A DNA stretch of 64,000 nt from positions 39,971 through 103,970 of the forward strand of contig NZ_AOFQ01000074.1 of the NCBI RefSeq assembly GCF_000495915.1. The letters run 5' to 3'. Below, piece by piece: positions 17,330 through 27,780 of the stretch (positions within the stretch are counted from its first letter, which is position 1; each line of letters begins with the position of its first letter). A program made the translations under genes and the position numbers. The notes beneath the pieces are model-generated. The model made no database searches. It was not told the origin of the DNA and saw only the letters and a program-made list of their open reading frames with translations. Source of the DNA: Stutzerimonas chloritidismutans AW-1. Its GTDB lineage: Bacteria > Pseudomonadota > Gammaproteobacteria > Pseudomonadales > Pseudomonadaceae.

Positions 17330-17956
17330 TCAAAGCCGCGGGGCTACCAGTTCCTTCAGTTCCACCAGCTTGCCATGAAAAAAGTGGCCGCATTCTGCCA
17401 CTTTCAGCAGCTCATGGGGGTGCTGCAGCTGCGCGGAAAAGGTGTACACGGACTCGGCATCGATGACCTCGTCCTGCTCCGGCTGGATGATCGTCAGCTG
17501 GCAATCGTCAGCCAACGACAGCTCGACGAGGCGCGACACTGCCGGCGCCACCATCATCAGCCGCTGTACCGCCACGCCCTCCGCGTTCAAACGGTGGGCC
17601 AGCTTGCCGGCGACGAACCCGCCGAAGGAGAACCCCAGCAGCGTCAGCGGCAGCTCCGGATTCTGCTCGCGCAGCCAACGCAGCGCAGCCTCGGCGTCAT
17701 CCACCTCGCCCTCGACCATGTCATGCGCGCCGGCGCTGCCGCCGACACCGCGATAATTGAAGCGCAGCGTGCTGTAGCCGGCGTCGCGAGCGGTGCGCTG
17801 CAGGGTCGAGACCACCTTGTTCAGCATGGTGCCGCCCTTGACCGGGTTCGGGTGGCAGATCAGCGCGAGCCCCGTCGGCTGCGATTGATCGAAGTACAGC
17901 GCTTCAAGGGTGCCGCAGGGGCCGTCGAGATTGAGGGGGGTTTCGCGTTTCAACAA
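17330..17956 (-). CDS. Alpha/beta hydrolase, short dienelactone-hydrolase-like type
   Basis: Alpha/beta-hydrolase of 208 residues. The nucleophile elbow is GFSFGG (Ser110). An oxyanion-side HPNP motif (about 35-38) and a late histidine in CGHFFHGK (about 192) complete a plausible Ser-Asp-His triad, with the acid likely in EQDEVID. The family (YheT/OsmC-adjacent and KANL3/Tex30-like hydrolases) has no settled substrate. No signal peptide is seen, so it is cytosolic. It lies 49 bases upstream of trpS and may be cotranscribed; it is divergent from zapG. Function beyond hydrolase is unknown. Confidence 0.85.
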   Translation of the reverse strand: MLKRETPLNLDGPCGTLEALYFDQSQPTGLALICHPNPVKGGTMLNKVVSTLQRTARDAGYSTLRFNYRGVGGSAGAHDMVEGEVDDAEAALRWLREQNPELPLTLLGFSFGGFVAGKLAHRLNAEGVAVQRLMMVAPAVSRLVELSLADDCQLTIIQPEQDEVIDAESVYTFSAQLQHPHELLKVAECGHFFHGKLVELKELVAPRL

Positions 17957-18094
17957 AGCAGGAACTCCGTGACCTTGGGACGAGTCGACTCGTCTTGCTA
18001 ACTAGCTGCCAATAACCGCCGCCTCGCGTCGCGGTATACAGAGCAGGTACGAGACGTTAACGTAAGCACAGCCGTTTATATAGAGGAAGGACTC

Positions 18095-18526
18095 GTGGAA
18101 CAGACCCTCGCGACCTGGTTGCTCCCGATCGTCGGCCTGATCGCCGGCATCGCCATCGGTTATCTGGTGGCACGCAGCAGCGCACCGAACCGCACACAGC
18201 GTCAGGTCGATGACCTGCAAGAGCGTTTCGACACTTATCAGAGTGAGGTGGTTACCCACTTCAACACCACCGCCAGCCTGCTGCGCAAACTGACCAACAA
18301 CTATCAGGACATTCAGGATCACCTGTCCGACGGCGCCAGCCGCCTCGCACTCGACGAACAGACCCGTCAACGCCTGATGGCCGCACTGCACAGCGAAGAG
18401 AACCACGGCACCCGTGAGCGTCTCTCGTCGCCGGCCTTCACCGAGCCGCCGAAGGACTATGCGCCCAAGGGCGACGACACCCCCGGTACCCTGCACGAGA
18501 ATTTCGGCCTGAAAAGCCGTCACTGA
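18095..18526 (+). CDS. zapG: ZapG/YhcB-type membrane-anchored coiled-coil protein (DUF1043)
   Basis: 143 residues. The N-terminal membrane anchor (about 6-26, LLPIVGLIAGIAIGYLVAR) is followed by a coiled coil (about 35-80: VDDLQERFDTYQSEVVTHFNTTASLLRKL) and a disordered, proline-rich tail. This is the layout of E. coli YhcB (renamed ZapG), an inner-membrane protein linked to divisome function and envelope homeostasis. The GTG start at 18095 is preceded by GAGGAAGG. It is monocistronic, between a divergent hydrolase gene and the convergent nadC. Confidence 0.87.
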   Translation: MEQTLATWLLPIVGLIAGIAIGYLVARSSAPNRTQRQVDDLQERFDTYQSEVVTHFNTTASLLRKLTNNYQDIQDHLSDGASRLALDEQTRQRLMAALHSEENHGTRERLSSPAFTEPPKDYAPKGDDTPGTLHENFGLKSRH

Positions 18527-18578
18527 CCGATCCGCCTGGCGCAGCCGCTGCGCCAGGCACCGCAACCTCGCCCCGCCC

Positions 18579-19427
18579 TTACTGCCGCAAGCGCATCGAC
18601 AGGTCCACCGCCCGCACATGCTTGGTCAGCGCGCCGATGGAGATGTAGTCCACCCCCGTTTCCGCCACGCTGCGCAGCGTTTCATCGCTGATGCCGCCCG
18701 ACGCTTCGAGCTTGGCCCGCCCCCCATTGATGGCCACCGCGGTGCGCATGTCATCCAGACTGAGCTCGTCCAGCATGACGATATCGGCACCTGCTAGTAG
18801 CGCCTGCTCAAGCTCGCCCAGACTCTCCACCTCGATCTCCACCGGCTTGCCCGGCGCGATGCGATGTGCAGCAGCAACCGCCTCGGCGATGCCACCGCAA
18901 GCGGCGATGTGGTTTTCCTTGATCAGGAAGGCGTCGTACAAACCGATGCGGTGGTTGTGGCAGCCACCGCAGGTAACGGCATACTTCTGCGCCAGGCGCA
19001 GCCCGGGTATGGTCTTGCGCGTATCGAGCAAACGCACGCCGGTCCCGTCGACCATGTCCGCGTAGTGACGACAGCGAGTCGCCACACCCGACAGCAGTTG
19101 CAGAAAATTCAGCGCACTGCGCTCGCCGGTGAGCAGCGCCCGCGCCGGCCCCTCGAGATGGAACAGCACCCGGTCAGCCCCGACACGGTCACCATCGGCA
19201 ACCTGCCAGTGAACCGCAACGCGTGGGTCGACTTGGCGGAATACGGCGTCTACCCATGCCGTTCCACTGATCACTGCCTCCTCGCGAGTGATGACCGACG
19301 CATGCGCCAGCCGCTCGGCTGGAATCAACTGCGCCGTGATGTCACCACTTCCGACGTCCTCGGCGAGCGCGCGACGAACGTTGGCATCGATTTCTGCAGA
19401 TAGATCGGCAAGTGTAAGATTCGGCAT
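18579..19427 (-). CDS. nadC: Nicotinate-nucleotide pyrophosphorylase (quinolinate phosphoribosyltransferase)
   Basis: Converts quinolinate and PRPP to nicotinate mononucleotide in de novo NAD synthesis; 282 residues, normal length. Family blocks are ALAEDVGSGDITAQLIP, the substrate-site LDTRKTIPGLRLAQKYAVTCGG split across the barrel, NHRIGLYDAFLIKENHI, VEIEVESLGELEQAL, and ASGGISDETLRSVAETGVDYISIGALT. In P. aeruginosa nadC neighbours ampD-PA4523 on one side and pilA on the other; here the DUF1631 gene lies divergently beyond a 425-base gap and pilA is not present. Confidence 0.95.
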   Translation of the reverse strand: MPNLTLADLSAEIDANVRRALAEDVGSGDITAQLIPAERLAHASVITREEAVISGTAWVDAVFRQVDPRVAVHWQVADGDRVGADRVLFHLEGPARALLTGERSALNFLQLLSGVATRCRHYADMVDGTGVRLLDTRKTIPGLRLAQKYAVTCGGCHNHRIGLYDAFLIKENHIAACGGIAEAVAAAHRIAPGKPVEIEVESLGELEQALLAGADIVMLDELSLDDMRTAVAINGGRAKLEASGGISDETLRSVAETGVDYISIGALTKHVRAVDLSMRLRQ

Positions 19428-19852
19428 GGCTGACTCCTGAAGATTGCGCGGAGTATAAAGGCTGATTGCTCGCTAACGCAGCGCCAACCTGCGCATCCCG
19501 GACGGGTATTCGAGAGGCTTTTTTTACCTCCCGGCGGAAAACCTGCGAGTATCTGTGAGCCAAGTCATGTCCAATGAAAAACCGGCCTTGGCATCGCAAT
19601 CCGATGCTTATAATGCCCTTCAAGAATATTGACGCCACCGAAATGGCGACACCTTACTGACGAGGTGTCGTTGTAAAATCAGACCGCTCGGCTATGCTGC
19701 GCTGGATCCGGTTCGACAGAAGAAACCCGCACTAGATTGCGGGCTCGCCCGGAACCTTCCGCCTTGCCCTGCCGATTTGGTTACCCTTACAAGACGCTGT
19801 TTGAAGCTGGCGTTGTGACCGCCGTTAAGCAGGCGACCGCAGGAGAGTCTCG
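19428..19852. other. 425-bp divergent intergenic region with promoter and two hairpins
   Basis: The gap between nadC and the DUF1631 gene has no supported coding sequence. It contains a sigma-70-like promoter facing right (TTGGCA at 19588-19593, TATAAT at 19609-19614), a perfect 8-bp hairpin (CGACACCT/AGGTGTCG, 19647-19670) and a second hairpin (CCCGCA/TGCGGG, 19726-19743). A leader of about 230 bases would therefore precede the DUF1631 start. A 98-codon minus frame across 19342-19638 overlaps the nadC start and is not supported. Confidence 0.6.
19588..19614 (+). promoter_or_regulatory. Sigma-70-type promoter for the DUF1631 gene
   Basis: A perfect TATAAT at 19609-19614 lies 15 bases after TTGGCA (19588-19593). 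The spacing is two bases short of ideal, but this is the best -10 box in the gap. Confidence 0.5.
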
Positions 19853-22108
19853 ATGCGAACCGATGCGAAAGTGGTGCACCTGAACAAGGCAGCCCCTGAG
19901 CACAAGCCTTCTTCACCAGCAGGCCGCCTGCCTGTGGCGCTCATCAGCGTGCGCGACAAGGCCGCCCAACAGCTGCGTCAGGCCTTGCAGTCGCTGTTCG
20001 ACAACGCCGATGACTCGCTCTTCGAAATCGCCGATCGTGCGAGCAGCAACGTCGAACAGAACGCGTTTTTCGAAGCCATGCGTGATTTGCGCATGAAGCG
20101 CCGCAACATCGAACGCGGCTTTCTGCAACAGCTGTTCGAAGCATTCGCCAAACTCAATCAGTATGAGATCGGCAAGCCGCCGGTGCTGGACAATGTGTCG
20201 TTCGACAGTCTTTCACTTGTGCAGAACGATGAGCTGGAAGAGTCGGTAGCCGTCGACACCATGGTCGCGAAAGTCATGAGTCGTGCGGCTCAACCGCTGG
20301 GGCACCTGACCACTCGTTTCAATGCGCTGATCAGCAAGAAGCTCGATGACAAGAGCAACCCGCTCGGCCCGCACGCACTCTGCGACTACTTCATCGAGGC
20401 CAGCAGCAGCCTTGGGGTAGAGATCAAGGTCAAGCTGATCATCTTCAAGCTCTTCGAAAAATACGTGCTCGGGGATATCGACCAACTCTATGCCGAAGCT
20501 AACCAGACCCTGGTCGCTGCCGGCATCCTGCCAGAGCTGCACTCCGCCCCGCCCCGCCGCCAGCAGCGCCCCGGCGCGCCAGCCGGAAGCCATGCACCAT
20601 CAGCACCACTTGGCCAGGCTGCACATGTCGACGAGGGACTGCAGGAAGCCGCATTCAGCGCACTGCACAGCCTGCTTTCAGAGCTCCGTGGCAGCAGCAT
20701 GCTGCCGGCGCGCAACATCCCCAGCGATGCGATCCCGATCTCCAGTGGCGACCTCCTCCGCCTGCTGTCGCACATGCAGGCGCGCGCGCCGCAGACCGTC
20801 GACGAGTTCGATCTTCAGGAGCAGCTGGCCGGCCTGCTGAGCCGAGTCAGTGCCAAGACCGGCAAGTCCCGCGTGGTTGGCGAGATAGACGACGATGTGA
20901 TCAACCTCGTCTCCATGCTGTTCGAATTCATACTCGATGACCGCACCCTGCCCGACTCGCTAAAGGCCCTGATCGGTCGCCTGCAGATCCCGCTTCTCAA
21001 GGTCGCGGTATTGGACAAGACCTTCTTCAGCCGCGGCAGCCATCCGGCACGCCGCCTGCTTAACGAGATTGCCTCGGCAGCGATGGGCTGGGGCGATCAG
21101 GATGAAGCGCAGCGGGACAGTCTCTACCAGAAGATCGAGCAGATCGTGGCTCGACTGCTCAACGACTTCACTGACGATCCGGCCATTTTCTCCGAGCTGC
21201 TGGCCGACTTCCTTGCCTTCATCGGCGATGAGCGCCGCCGTAGCGAGCTGCTCGAGCAACGCACCCGCGATGCCGAGGAAGGCCGCGCCAAGGCCGAGAT
21301 CGCCCGACAGGAAGTTGAGCGCGCCCTGAACCAGCGCTTGCTCGGCAAGACGCTTCCGGAAGTCGTGGTGCGGCTGCTACAGGAAGCCTGGAGCAAGGTT
21401 CTGCTGCTTACCTGTCTGAAACACGGCACCCAGTCCGAAGAGTGGCAGGCCGCCCTGGACACGATGGACGATCTGGTGTGGAGCGTTACCCCTCACGAAG
21501 ACGAAGAATCGCGCGCACGCCTGCTGGAGCTGGTCCCGAGCCTGCTTAAAGCGCTGCGCGACGGACTGGTCAGCGCCGCCTTCGACCCTTTTTCCACCGG
21601 CGACTTCTTTACCCAGCTCGAAGCGCTCCATGTCCAGACCCTGCAGCGCTTCCAGCAACCGCAGAGCGCTCCCAGCGAGGCGCCAGCGGACGACAGCACT
21701 TCAGCGGAGTCAGCGGCAACTCCGATAGCAACCACACCGGCAATGGTCGAAGTGGTCGACGAGATCGTCCTGCTTGCACCTGGCGAGAGCCGCGAGCAGG
21801 AACCGGAAATCAGCCTGCCGGATAACGATGTCGCGCTGGTCCAGGTCGACAATCTGCGCGTCGGCAGCTGGGTGGAGTTCCAGGAAGACGAAGAACACAA
21901 GCTGCGCTGCAAGCTGGCAGCGGTGATCAAGCCCACCGGCAAGTACATCTTCGTTAATCGCACCGGCATGAAAGTCCTGGAAAAGACCCGCATGGGCCTG
22001 GCGACCGAATTCCAGCGCGGCGCCATTCGGCTACTCAACGACACCCTGCTGTTCGACCGCGCGCTGGAGTCGGTCATCGGCAACCTGCGCAAGCTGAAGA
22101 ACACCTGA
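19853..22108 (+). CDS. DUF1631 family protein, 751 aa, function unknown
   Basis: Large cytosolic protein of a family conserved in pseudomonads and some other proteobacteria (PA4523-like), never assigned a clear function as far as I know. It is mostly helical, with no signal peptide or TM segment. Visible parts: an N-terminal helical region (about 20-230), a low-complexity Pro/Ala/Arg linker (about 225-260), a central helical region with a strong coiled-coil stretch rich in Glu/Arg/Ala (about 455-490), a Ser/Thr/Ala-rich linker (about 600-640), and a C-terminal domain (about 665-745, VGSWVEFQEDEEHKLRCKLAAVIKP split here) that looks like the beta-barrel of PilZ-like or DUF1631 C-terminal folds. 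The start ATG 19853 has GGAGAG about seven bases upstream. Confidence 0.85.
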   Translation: MRTDAKVVHLNKAAPEHKPSSPAGRLPVALISVRDKAAQQLRQALQSLFDNADDSLFEIADRASSNVEQNAFFEAMRDLRMKRRNIERGFLQQLFEAFAKLNQYEIGKPPVLDNVSFDSLSLVQNDELEESVAVDTMVAKVMSRAAQPLGHLTTRFNALISKKLDDKSNPLGPHALCDYFIEASSSLGVEIKVKLIIFKLFEKYVLGDIDQLYAEANQTLVAAGILPELHSAPPRRQQRPGAPAGSHAPSAPLGQAAHVDEGLQEAAFSALHSLLSELRGSSMLPARNIPSDAIPISSGDLLRLLSHMQARAPQTVDEFDLQEQLAGLLSRVSAKTGKSRVVGEIDDDVINLVSMLFEFILDDRTLPDSLKALIGRLQIPLLKVAVLDKTFFSRGSHPARRLLNEIASAAMGWGDQDEAQRDSLYQKIEQIVARLLNDFTDDPAIFSELLADFLAFIGDERRRSELLEQRTRDAEEGRAKAEIARQEVERALNQRLLGKTLPEVVVRLLQEAWSKVLLLTCLKHGTQSEEWQAALDTMDDLVWSVTPHEDEESRARLLELVPSLLKALRDGLVSAAFDPFSTGDFFTQLEALHVQTLQRFQQPQSAPSEAPADDSTSAESAATPIATTPAMVEVVDEIVLLAPGESREQEPEISLPDNDVALVQVDNLRVGSWVEFQEDEEHKLRCKLAAVIKPTGKYIFVNRTGMKVLEKTRMGLATEFQRGAIRLLNDTLLFDRALESVIGNLRKLKNT

Positions 22109-22118
22109 CAACCCCCAA

Positions 22119-22140
22119 GGGCATGCCGCCCGGCATGCCC
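22119..22140. terminator. Hairpin after the DUF1631 gene
   Basis: GGGCATGCC and GGCATGCCC around the loop GCCC, 10 bases after the stop. No T-tract is present, so it is an inferred transcript end or mRNA-stabilising hairpin. Confidence 0.4.
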
Positions 22141-22229
22141 GCCAGCCCTCCGCGCGGCAAAGCGCCGCACTTCGCGCTTGGCTTTTGACCCTGCACAGCT
22201 AGAATGCCTGCATTCCATTCGAGGTGCCC

Positions 22230-22403
22230 ATGCCAAGCCGCCTGAAGCCCGAAGATCAGCAGCGCGTCGATGAATACCTCCGCGCCCCGCAACACCAGGT
22301 CGAGCGCCAGCCGTTTCGCCCCTGGCTTCTTCTGCTTGTGGTACTGGTCGTGGTGATCGGGCTCGGGTTATTGAGCCGCCTCTTGAGCCGCCTTGTGCTT
22401 TGA
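22230..22403 (+). CDS. DUF3094 family single-pass membrane microprotein, 57 aa
   Basis: A 57-residue gene beginning MPSRLKPEDQQRVDEYL. It has a hydrophilic N-terminal half ending in QVERQPFRPW, then one transmembrane helix (about 31-48, LLLLVVLVVVIGLGLLS) and a short basic tail (RLLSRLVL). This matches the DUF3094 family of pseudomonads as I know it: a conserved EDQ-x-VDEYL start and an RPFRPW-TM pattern. It ends 53 bases before ndh on the same strand, so it is probably cotranscribed with the type II NADH dehydrogenase. Function is unknown; the membrane location next to a monotopic respiratory enzyme is suggestive only. Confidence 0.85.
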   Translation: MPSRLKPEDQQRVDEYLRAPQHQVERQPFRPWLLLLVVLVVVIGLGLLSRLLSRLVL

Positions 22404-22456
22404 GCTCCGCTCGCCAGGCCGCCCCGCCGTTTCCCTTGCAGCTATGAGTCACTCCC

Positions 22457-23752
22457 ATGTCACATCGAGTCGTAATCGTCGGCGGTGGCGCCGGCGGTCT
22501 GGAGCTTGCTACCCGCCTGGGTAGAACCCTGGGCAAGCGTGGCAAAGCCCGCATCACCCTGGTCGACGCCAACCTCACACACATCTGGAAGCCGCTGCTG
22601 CACGAAGTCGCCGCCGGCTCCTTGAACTCGTCCGCTGACGAACTCAACTACGTCGCTCAGGCCAAATGGAATCACTTCGAGTTCCAGATGGGCCGCATGG
22701 CAGGCCTGGATCGCGCGAGCAAATGCATTCGACTGGAAGCGACGCGCGACGAGTTTGGCGTGGAACTGGTCCCGTCACGCGCACTGAACTACGACACGCT
22801 GGTGATTGCCGTCGGCAGCACGACCAACGACTTCGGCACCTCGGGGGCTTCCGAGCACTGCATCTTCCTTGATACGCGCGAGCAGGCCGAGCGCTTCCAC
22901 CGGCAACTGCTGAGCCATTACATGAAGGCGCATGCAGGCGAGGGAGCCTCGAGCAACATCAGCATGGCCATCGTCGGAGCCGGCGCTACCGGCGTGGAGC
23001 TGGCTGCAGAACTGCTGCACGCCGCCAAGGAGCTGGCGGCCTACGGCCTCGATGGCATCAAGCCGGAGGATGTAAACATCACCCTCATCGAGGCCGGCCC
23101 GAAAGTCCTGCCGGCACTGCCTGAGCGCATCAGCCAGCCGGTGCACCAGACACTGCTGGACCTGGGCGTCACGGTGCTCACGGGCGCCGCCGTCAGCGAA
23201 GTCACCGCCGAGGGCCTGCACACCAAGCAGGGCGAGTTCGTCCAGGCCAGCCTCAAGGTGTGGGCCGCCGGGATCAAGGCACCCGCCTTCCTTCACGAAC
23301 TGGATGGCCTGGAAACCAACCGCATTAACCAGCTGGTCGTCCACCCGACACTGCAGAGCACGCGCGACGAGAACATCTTCGCATTCGGCGACTGCGCCGC
23401 CTGCCCGCAGCCGGACAGCGACCGCAATGTCCCACCCCGTGCACAGGCAGCCCATCAGCAGGCCTCGATGCTGGCCCGCTCGATCCACAACCGACTGGAA
23501 GGCAAGCCGCTGCCGACCTATCGCTACAAGGACTACGGCTCACTGATTTCGCTGTCAAGCTTCTCGGCAGTAGGCAATCTGATGGGTAACCTGACCGGCA
23601 ACGTGATGCTCGAAGGCTGGCTGGCACGAATGTTCTATATCTCGCTCTACCGCATGCACCAGATCGCGCTGTATGGCATCGCTCGCACGCTGCTGATGAT
23701 GCTTGGCGACAAGCTCAGCCGCACGACGGAGCCGCGCCTGAAGCTCCATTGA
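22457..23752 (+). CDS. ndh: Type II NADH:quinone oxidoreductase (NDH-2)
   Basis: Single-subunit, non-proton-pumping flavoprotein that passes electrons from NADH to quinone at the inner membrane surface; 431 residues. The FAD-binding dinucleotide fold is at the N-terminus (VVIVGGGAGGLELATRLG), the family segment THIWKPLLHEVAAGSL follows, the NADH-binding fold is at about 172-190 (AIVGAGATGVELAAEL), and the second FAD motif is IFAFGDCAACP. The C-terminal part (MLEGWLARMFYISLYRMHQIALYG) is the amphipathic membrane anchor typical of NDH-2. It follows the DUF3094 gene by 53 bases and ends at a strong double hairpin. Confidence 0.95.
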   Translation: MSHRVVIVGGGAGGLELATRLGRTLGKRGKARITLVDANLTHIWKPLLHEVAAGSLNSSADELNYVAQAKWNHFEFQMGRMAGLDRASKCIRLEATRDEFGVELVPSRALNYDTLVIAVGSTTNDFGTSGASEHCIFLDTREQAERFHRQLLSHYMKAHAGEGASSNISMAIVGAGATGVELAAELLHAAKELAAYGLDGIKPEDVNITLIEAGPKVLPALPERISQPVHQTLLDLGVTVLTGAAVSEVTAEGLHTKQGEFVQASLKVWAAGIKAPAFLHELDGLETNRINQLVVHPTLQSTRDENIFAFGDCAACPQPDSDRNVPPRAQAAHQQASMLARSIHNRLEGKPLPTYRYKDYGSLISLSSFSAVGNLMGNLTGNVMLEGWLARMFYISLYRMHQIALYGIARTLLMMLGDKLSRTTEPRLKLH

Positions 23753-23759
23753 CGCAGAA

Positions 23760-23783
23760 AAGGCGCACCCCTGGGTGCGCCTT
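23760..23783. terminator. Hairpin after ndh
   Basis: AAGGCGCACCC and GGGTGCGCCTT form an 11-bp arm pair eight bases after the ndh stop. There is no following T-run, but a second terminator lies 30 bases on. Confidence 0.6.
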
Positions 23784-23810
23784 GAATGTGCCGAGAAGAA
23801 ATCGCAGGCA

Positions 23811-23852
23811 ATAAAAAAGCTGGATGTCCGCGAGGACATCCAGCTTTTCATG
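23811..23852. terminator. Strong bidirectional terminator between ndh and the tRNA cluster
   Basis: AAAAGCTGGATGTCC (23815-23829) pairs with GGACATCCAGCTTTT (23834-23848) around GCGA. The A-run on the left and T-run on the right make it a factor-independent terminator for ndh on the plus strand and for the tRNA operon on the minus strand. Confidence 0.85.
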
Positions 23853-23870
23853 CTTCCTGAGAAGCCCGTA

Positions 23871-23946
23871 TGGTGGGTCGTGTAGGATTCGAACCTACGA
23901 CCAATTGGTTAAAAGCCAACTGCTCTACCAACTGAGCTAACGACCC
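23871..23946 (-). tRNA. tRNA-Lys (UUU)
   Basis: 76 bases with an encoded CCA. The acceptor GGGTCGT pairs with ACGACCC. The anticodon loop reads CTTTTAA, giving anticodon TTT. The T-arm GGTTCGAATCC is standard. It is the last gene of a three-tRNA unit read leftward. Confidence 0.95.
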
Positions 23947-23951
23947 AAAAA

Positions 23952-24028
23952 TGGTCGGGGTAGGGGGATTCGAACTCCCGACATCCTGCTCCCAAAGCAG
24001 GCGCGCTACCGGACTGCGCTATACCCCG
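23952..24028 (-). tRNA. tRNA-Pro (UGG)
   Basis: 77 bases with an encoded CCA. Acceptor CGGGGTA pairs with TACCCCG. The anticodon loop contains TGG between GCCTGCTT and the complementary arm. The T-arm is AGTTCGAATCC. It lies 5 bases upstream of tRNA-Lys. Confidence 0.95.
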
Positions 24029-24037
24029 ATTGGAATT

Positions 24038-24113
24038 TGGCTCCGCGACCAGGACTCGAACCTGGGACCCAATGATTAACAGTCATTTGCTCTACCGACT
24101 GAGCTATCGCGGA
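24038..24113 (-). tRNA. tRNA-Asn (GUU)
   Basis: 76 bases with an encoded CCA. Acceptor TCCGCGA pairs with TCGCGGA. The anticodon loop CTGTTAA gives GTT. First gene of the Asn-Pro-Lys cluster on the minus strand, downstream of clpB. Confidence 0.95.
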
Positions 24114-24267
24114 ACAACTTCAATTCCAGCTCTTCAGCGTTACGTTACCGCCTCAGAGGCGCGCCATTTTACGGTTCCCGGCTCGCCTGTCAACCCCAAA
24201 AATGCGATTCCTGACAACACTTTGCGTTCACCCGGCGGCACCCGCGAAAACGCTGCTCCAACACGGC

Positions 24268-24298
24268 TACCTGCGAGGTGTGCTGCACCCCGCAGGTA
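24268..24298. terminator. Hairpin downstream of clpB
   Basis: TACCTGCG/CGCAGGTA with an inner GGTG/CACC step, 10 bases after the clpB stop on the minus strand. No T-tract; a probable transcript end for clpB before the tRNA cluster. Confidence 0.45.
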
Positions 24299-24308
24299 AC
24301 CACCCCGT

Positions 24309-26873
<2,565 letters not shown>

Positions 26874-26945
26874 GGATGTTCATCCTCATGTGAAGCAGGC
26901 CGGCGCCGTGACTCGCGCCATATACGAAACCTGCGAGATGCAGCA

Positions 26946-26974
26946 TAGATGAGGATGATTGTTGGAGATTCAAG
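26946..26974 (-). promoter_or_regulatory. Sigma-32 heat-shock promoter of clpB
   Basis: On the minus strand CTTGAA (26969-26974) and CCTCATCTA (26946-26954) are separated by 14 bases. The heat-shock consensus is CTTGAAA-N(11-16)-CCCCATNTA. The site lies about 75 bases upstream of the clpB start. Confidence 0.75.
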
Positions 26975-27045
26975 GCGGATGACATTGATACAGGTCATGC
27001 CAGGACCGCAGAGTCATGGCTGACTTCACCGCTAGCGCGCCAATA

Positions 27046-27780
27046 TCACTCGAGCCAGATCAGACTGGCGAAGCGCCCTGTGCGCGCGGCACGCCGATAG
27101 GAGTAGAAGCGCGGATCGCTGAAGGTGCACAACCCGCCACCGTAAACCGCGTCTACGCCCGCGGCAGCCAGACGGATACGCGCCAGCTGGAAGATATCCG
27201 CCATGAAGCGTCCCGGGTTGCGACTTGCAACGAACGCCGCGGCAGCCGACGAATGCTGCGCGAGGAATGCATCGCGCACTTCGGGCCCGACCTCGAATGC
27301 CGCCGCCCCGATCGCCGGCCCCAGCCACACAAGCAGTTCATCGGCAGGTATCGCCAGCGCTTCGAGCGTCGCCTCGAGCACACCACCAGCCAGCCCGCGC
27401 CAGCCAGCGTGAGCCGCGGCGACTCGGTTCGCAGCACGATCACAGAAAAGTACCGGCAGGCAGTCCGCAGTCAGTACCGCACAGGCCAGACCCGGCGTCT
27501 CGCTCCAGCTAGCATCGGCGGTCACGCAATTTCCCGGAGCGGCCTGGACAGCGACACTCGAATGCACTTGCTCCAGCCAGACTGGTTGGCAACCGAGCAC
27601 GTCCTGAAGATGCTGGCGATTCCAGGCCACCGCGGCAGGCTCATCACCGACGTGATCACCCAGATTGAAGCTGTCGAACGGAGCGCGACTGACGCCGCCC
27701 TGCCGCGCGGTCACACAAGCGCGAACGCCGGGCGGAGCAGGCCATTCCGGCACGAGCCAGTCACCGCCCCACGCACTCAC
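27046..27780 (-). CDS. pgeF: PgeF/YfiH multicopper-oxidase-fold protein (peptidoglycan editing factor)
   Basis: 244 residues of the YfiH/LACC1/DUF152 family. In E. coli PgeF removes L-Ser wrongly placed in the peptidoglycan stem; related proteins were called polyphenol oxidases or purine nucleosidases. Conserved metal/active-site residues are visible: LEQVHSS with the first His, AVLTADCLPVLFCD with the Cys, and AAAHAGWRGLAGGV with the second His. The start is GTG 27780, whose GTGA overlaps the rluD stop, so translation is coupled. The C-terminal segment with YSYRRAARTGRFASLI is also typical. Order rluD-pgeF-clpB is as in P. aeruginosa. Confidence 0.92.
   Translation of the reverse strand: MSAWGGDWLVPEWPAPPGVRACVTARQGGVSRAPFDSFNLGDHVGDEPAAVAWNRQHLQDVLGCQPVWLEQVHSSVAVQAAPGNCVTADASWSETPGLACAVLTADCLPVLFCDRAANRVAAAHAGWRGLAGGVLEATLEALAIPADELLVWLGPAIGAAAFEVGPEVRDAFLAQHSSAAAAFVASRNPGRFMADIFQLARIRLAAAGVDAVYGGGLCTFSDPRFYSYRRAARTGRFASLIWLE

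Noticed and set aside
19342..19638. 98-codon minus-strand frame upstream of nadC
   Set aside because: It overlaps the nadC start in another frame, covers the promoter of the DUF1631 gene and shows no family features.
23871..24113. tRNA cluster as an integration site of a genomic island
   Set aside because: No integrase, direct repeat of a tRNA end, or foreign genes lie beside it; it is flanked by ndh and clpB as expected for core genome.
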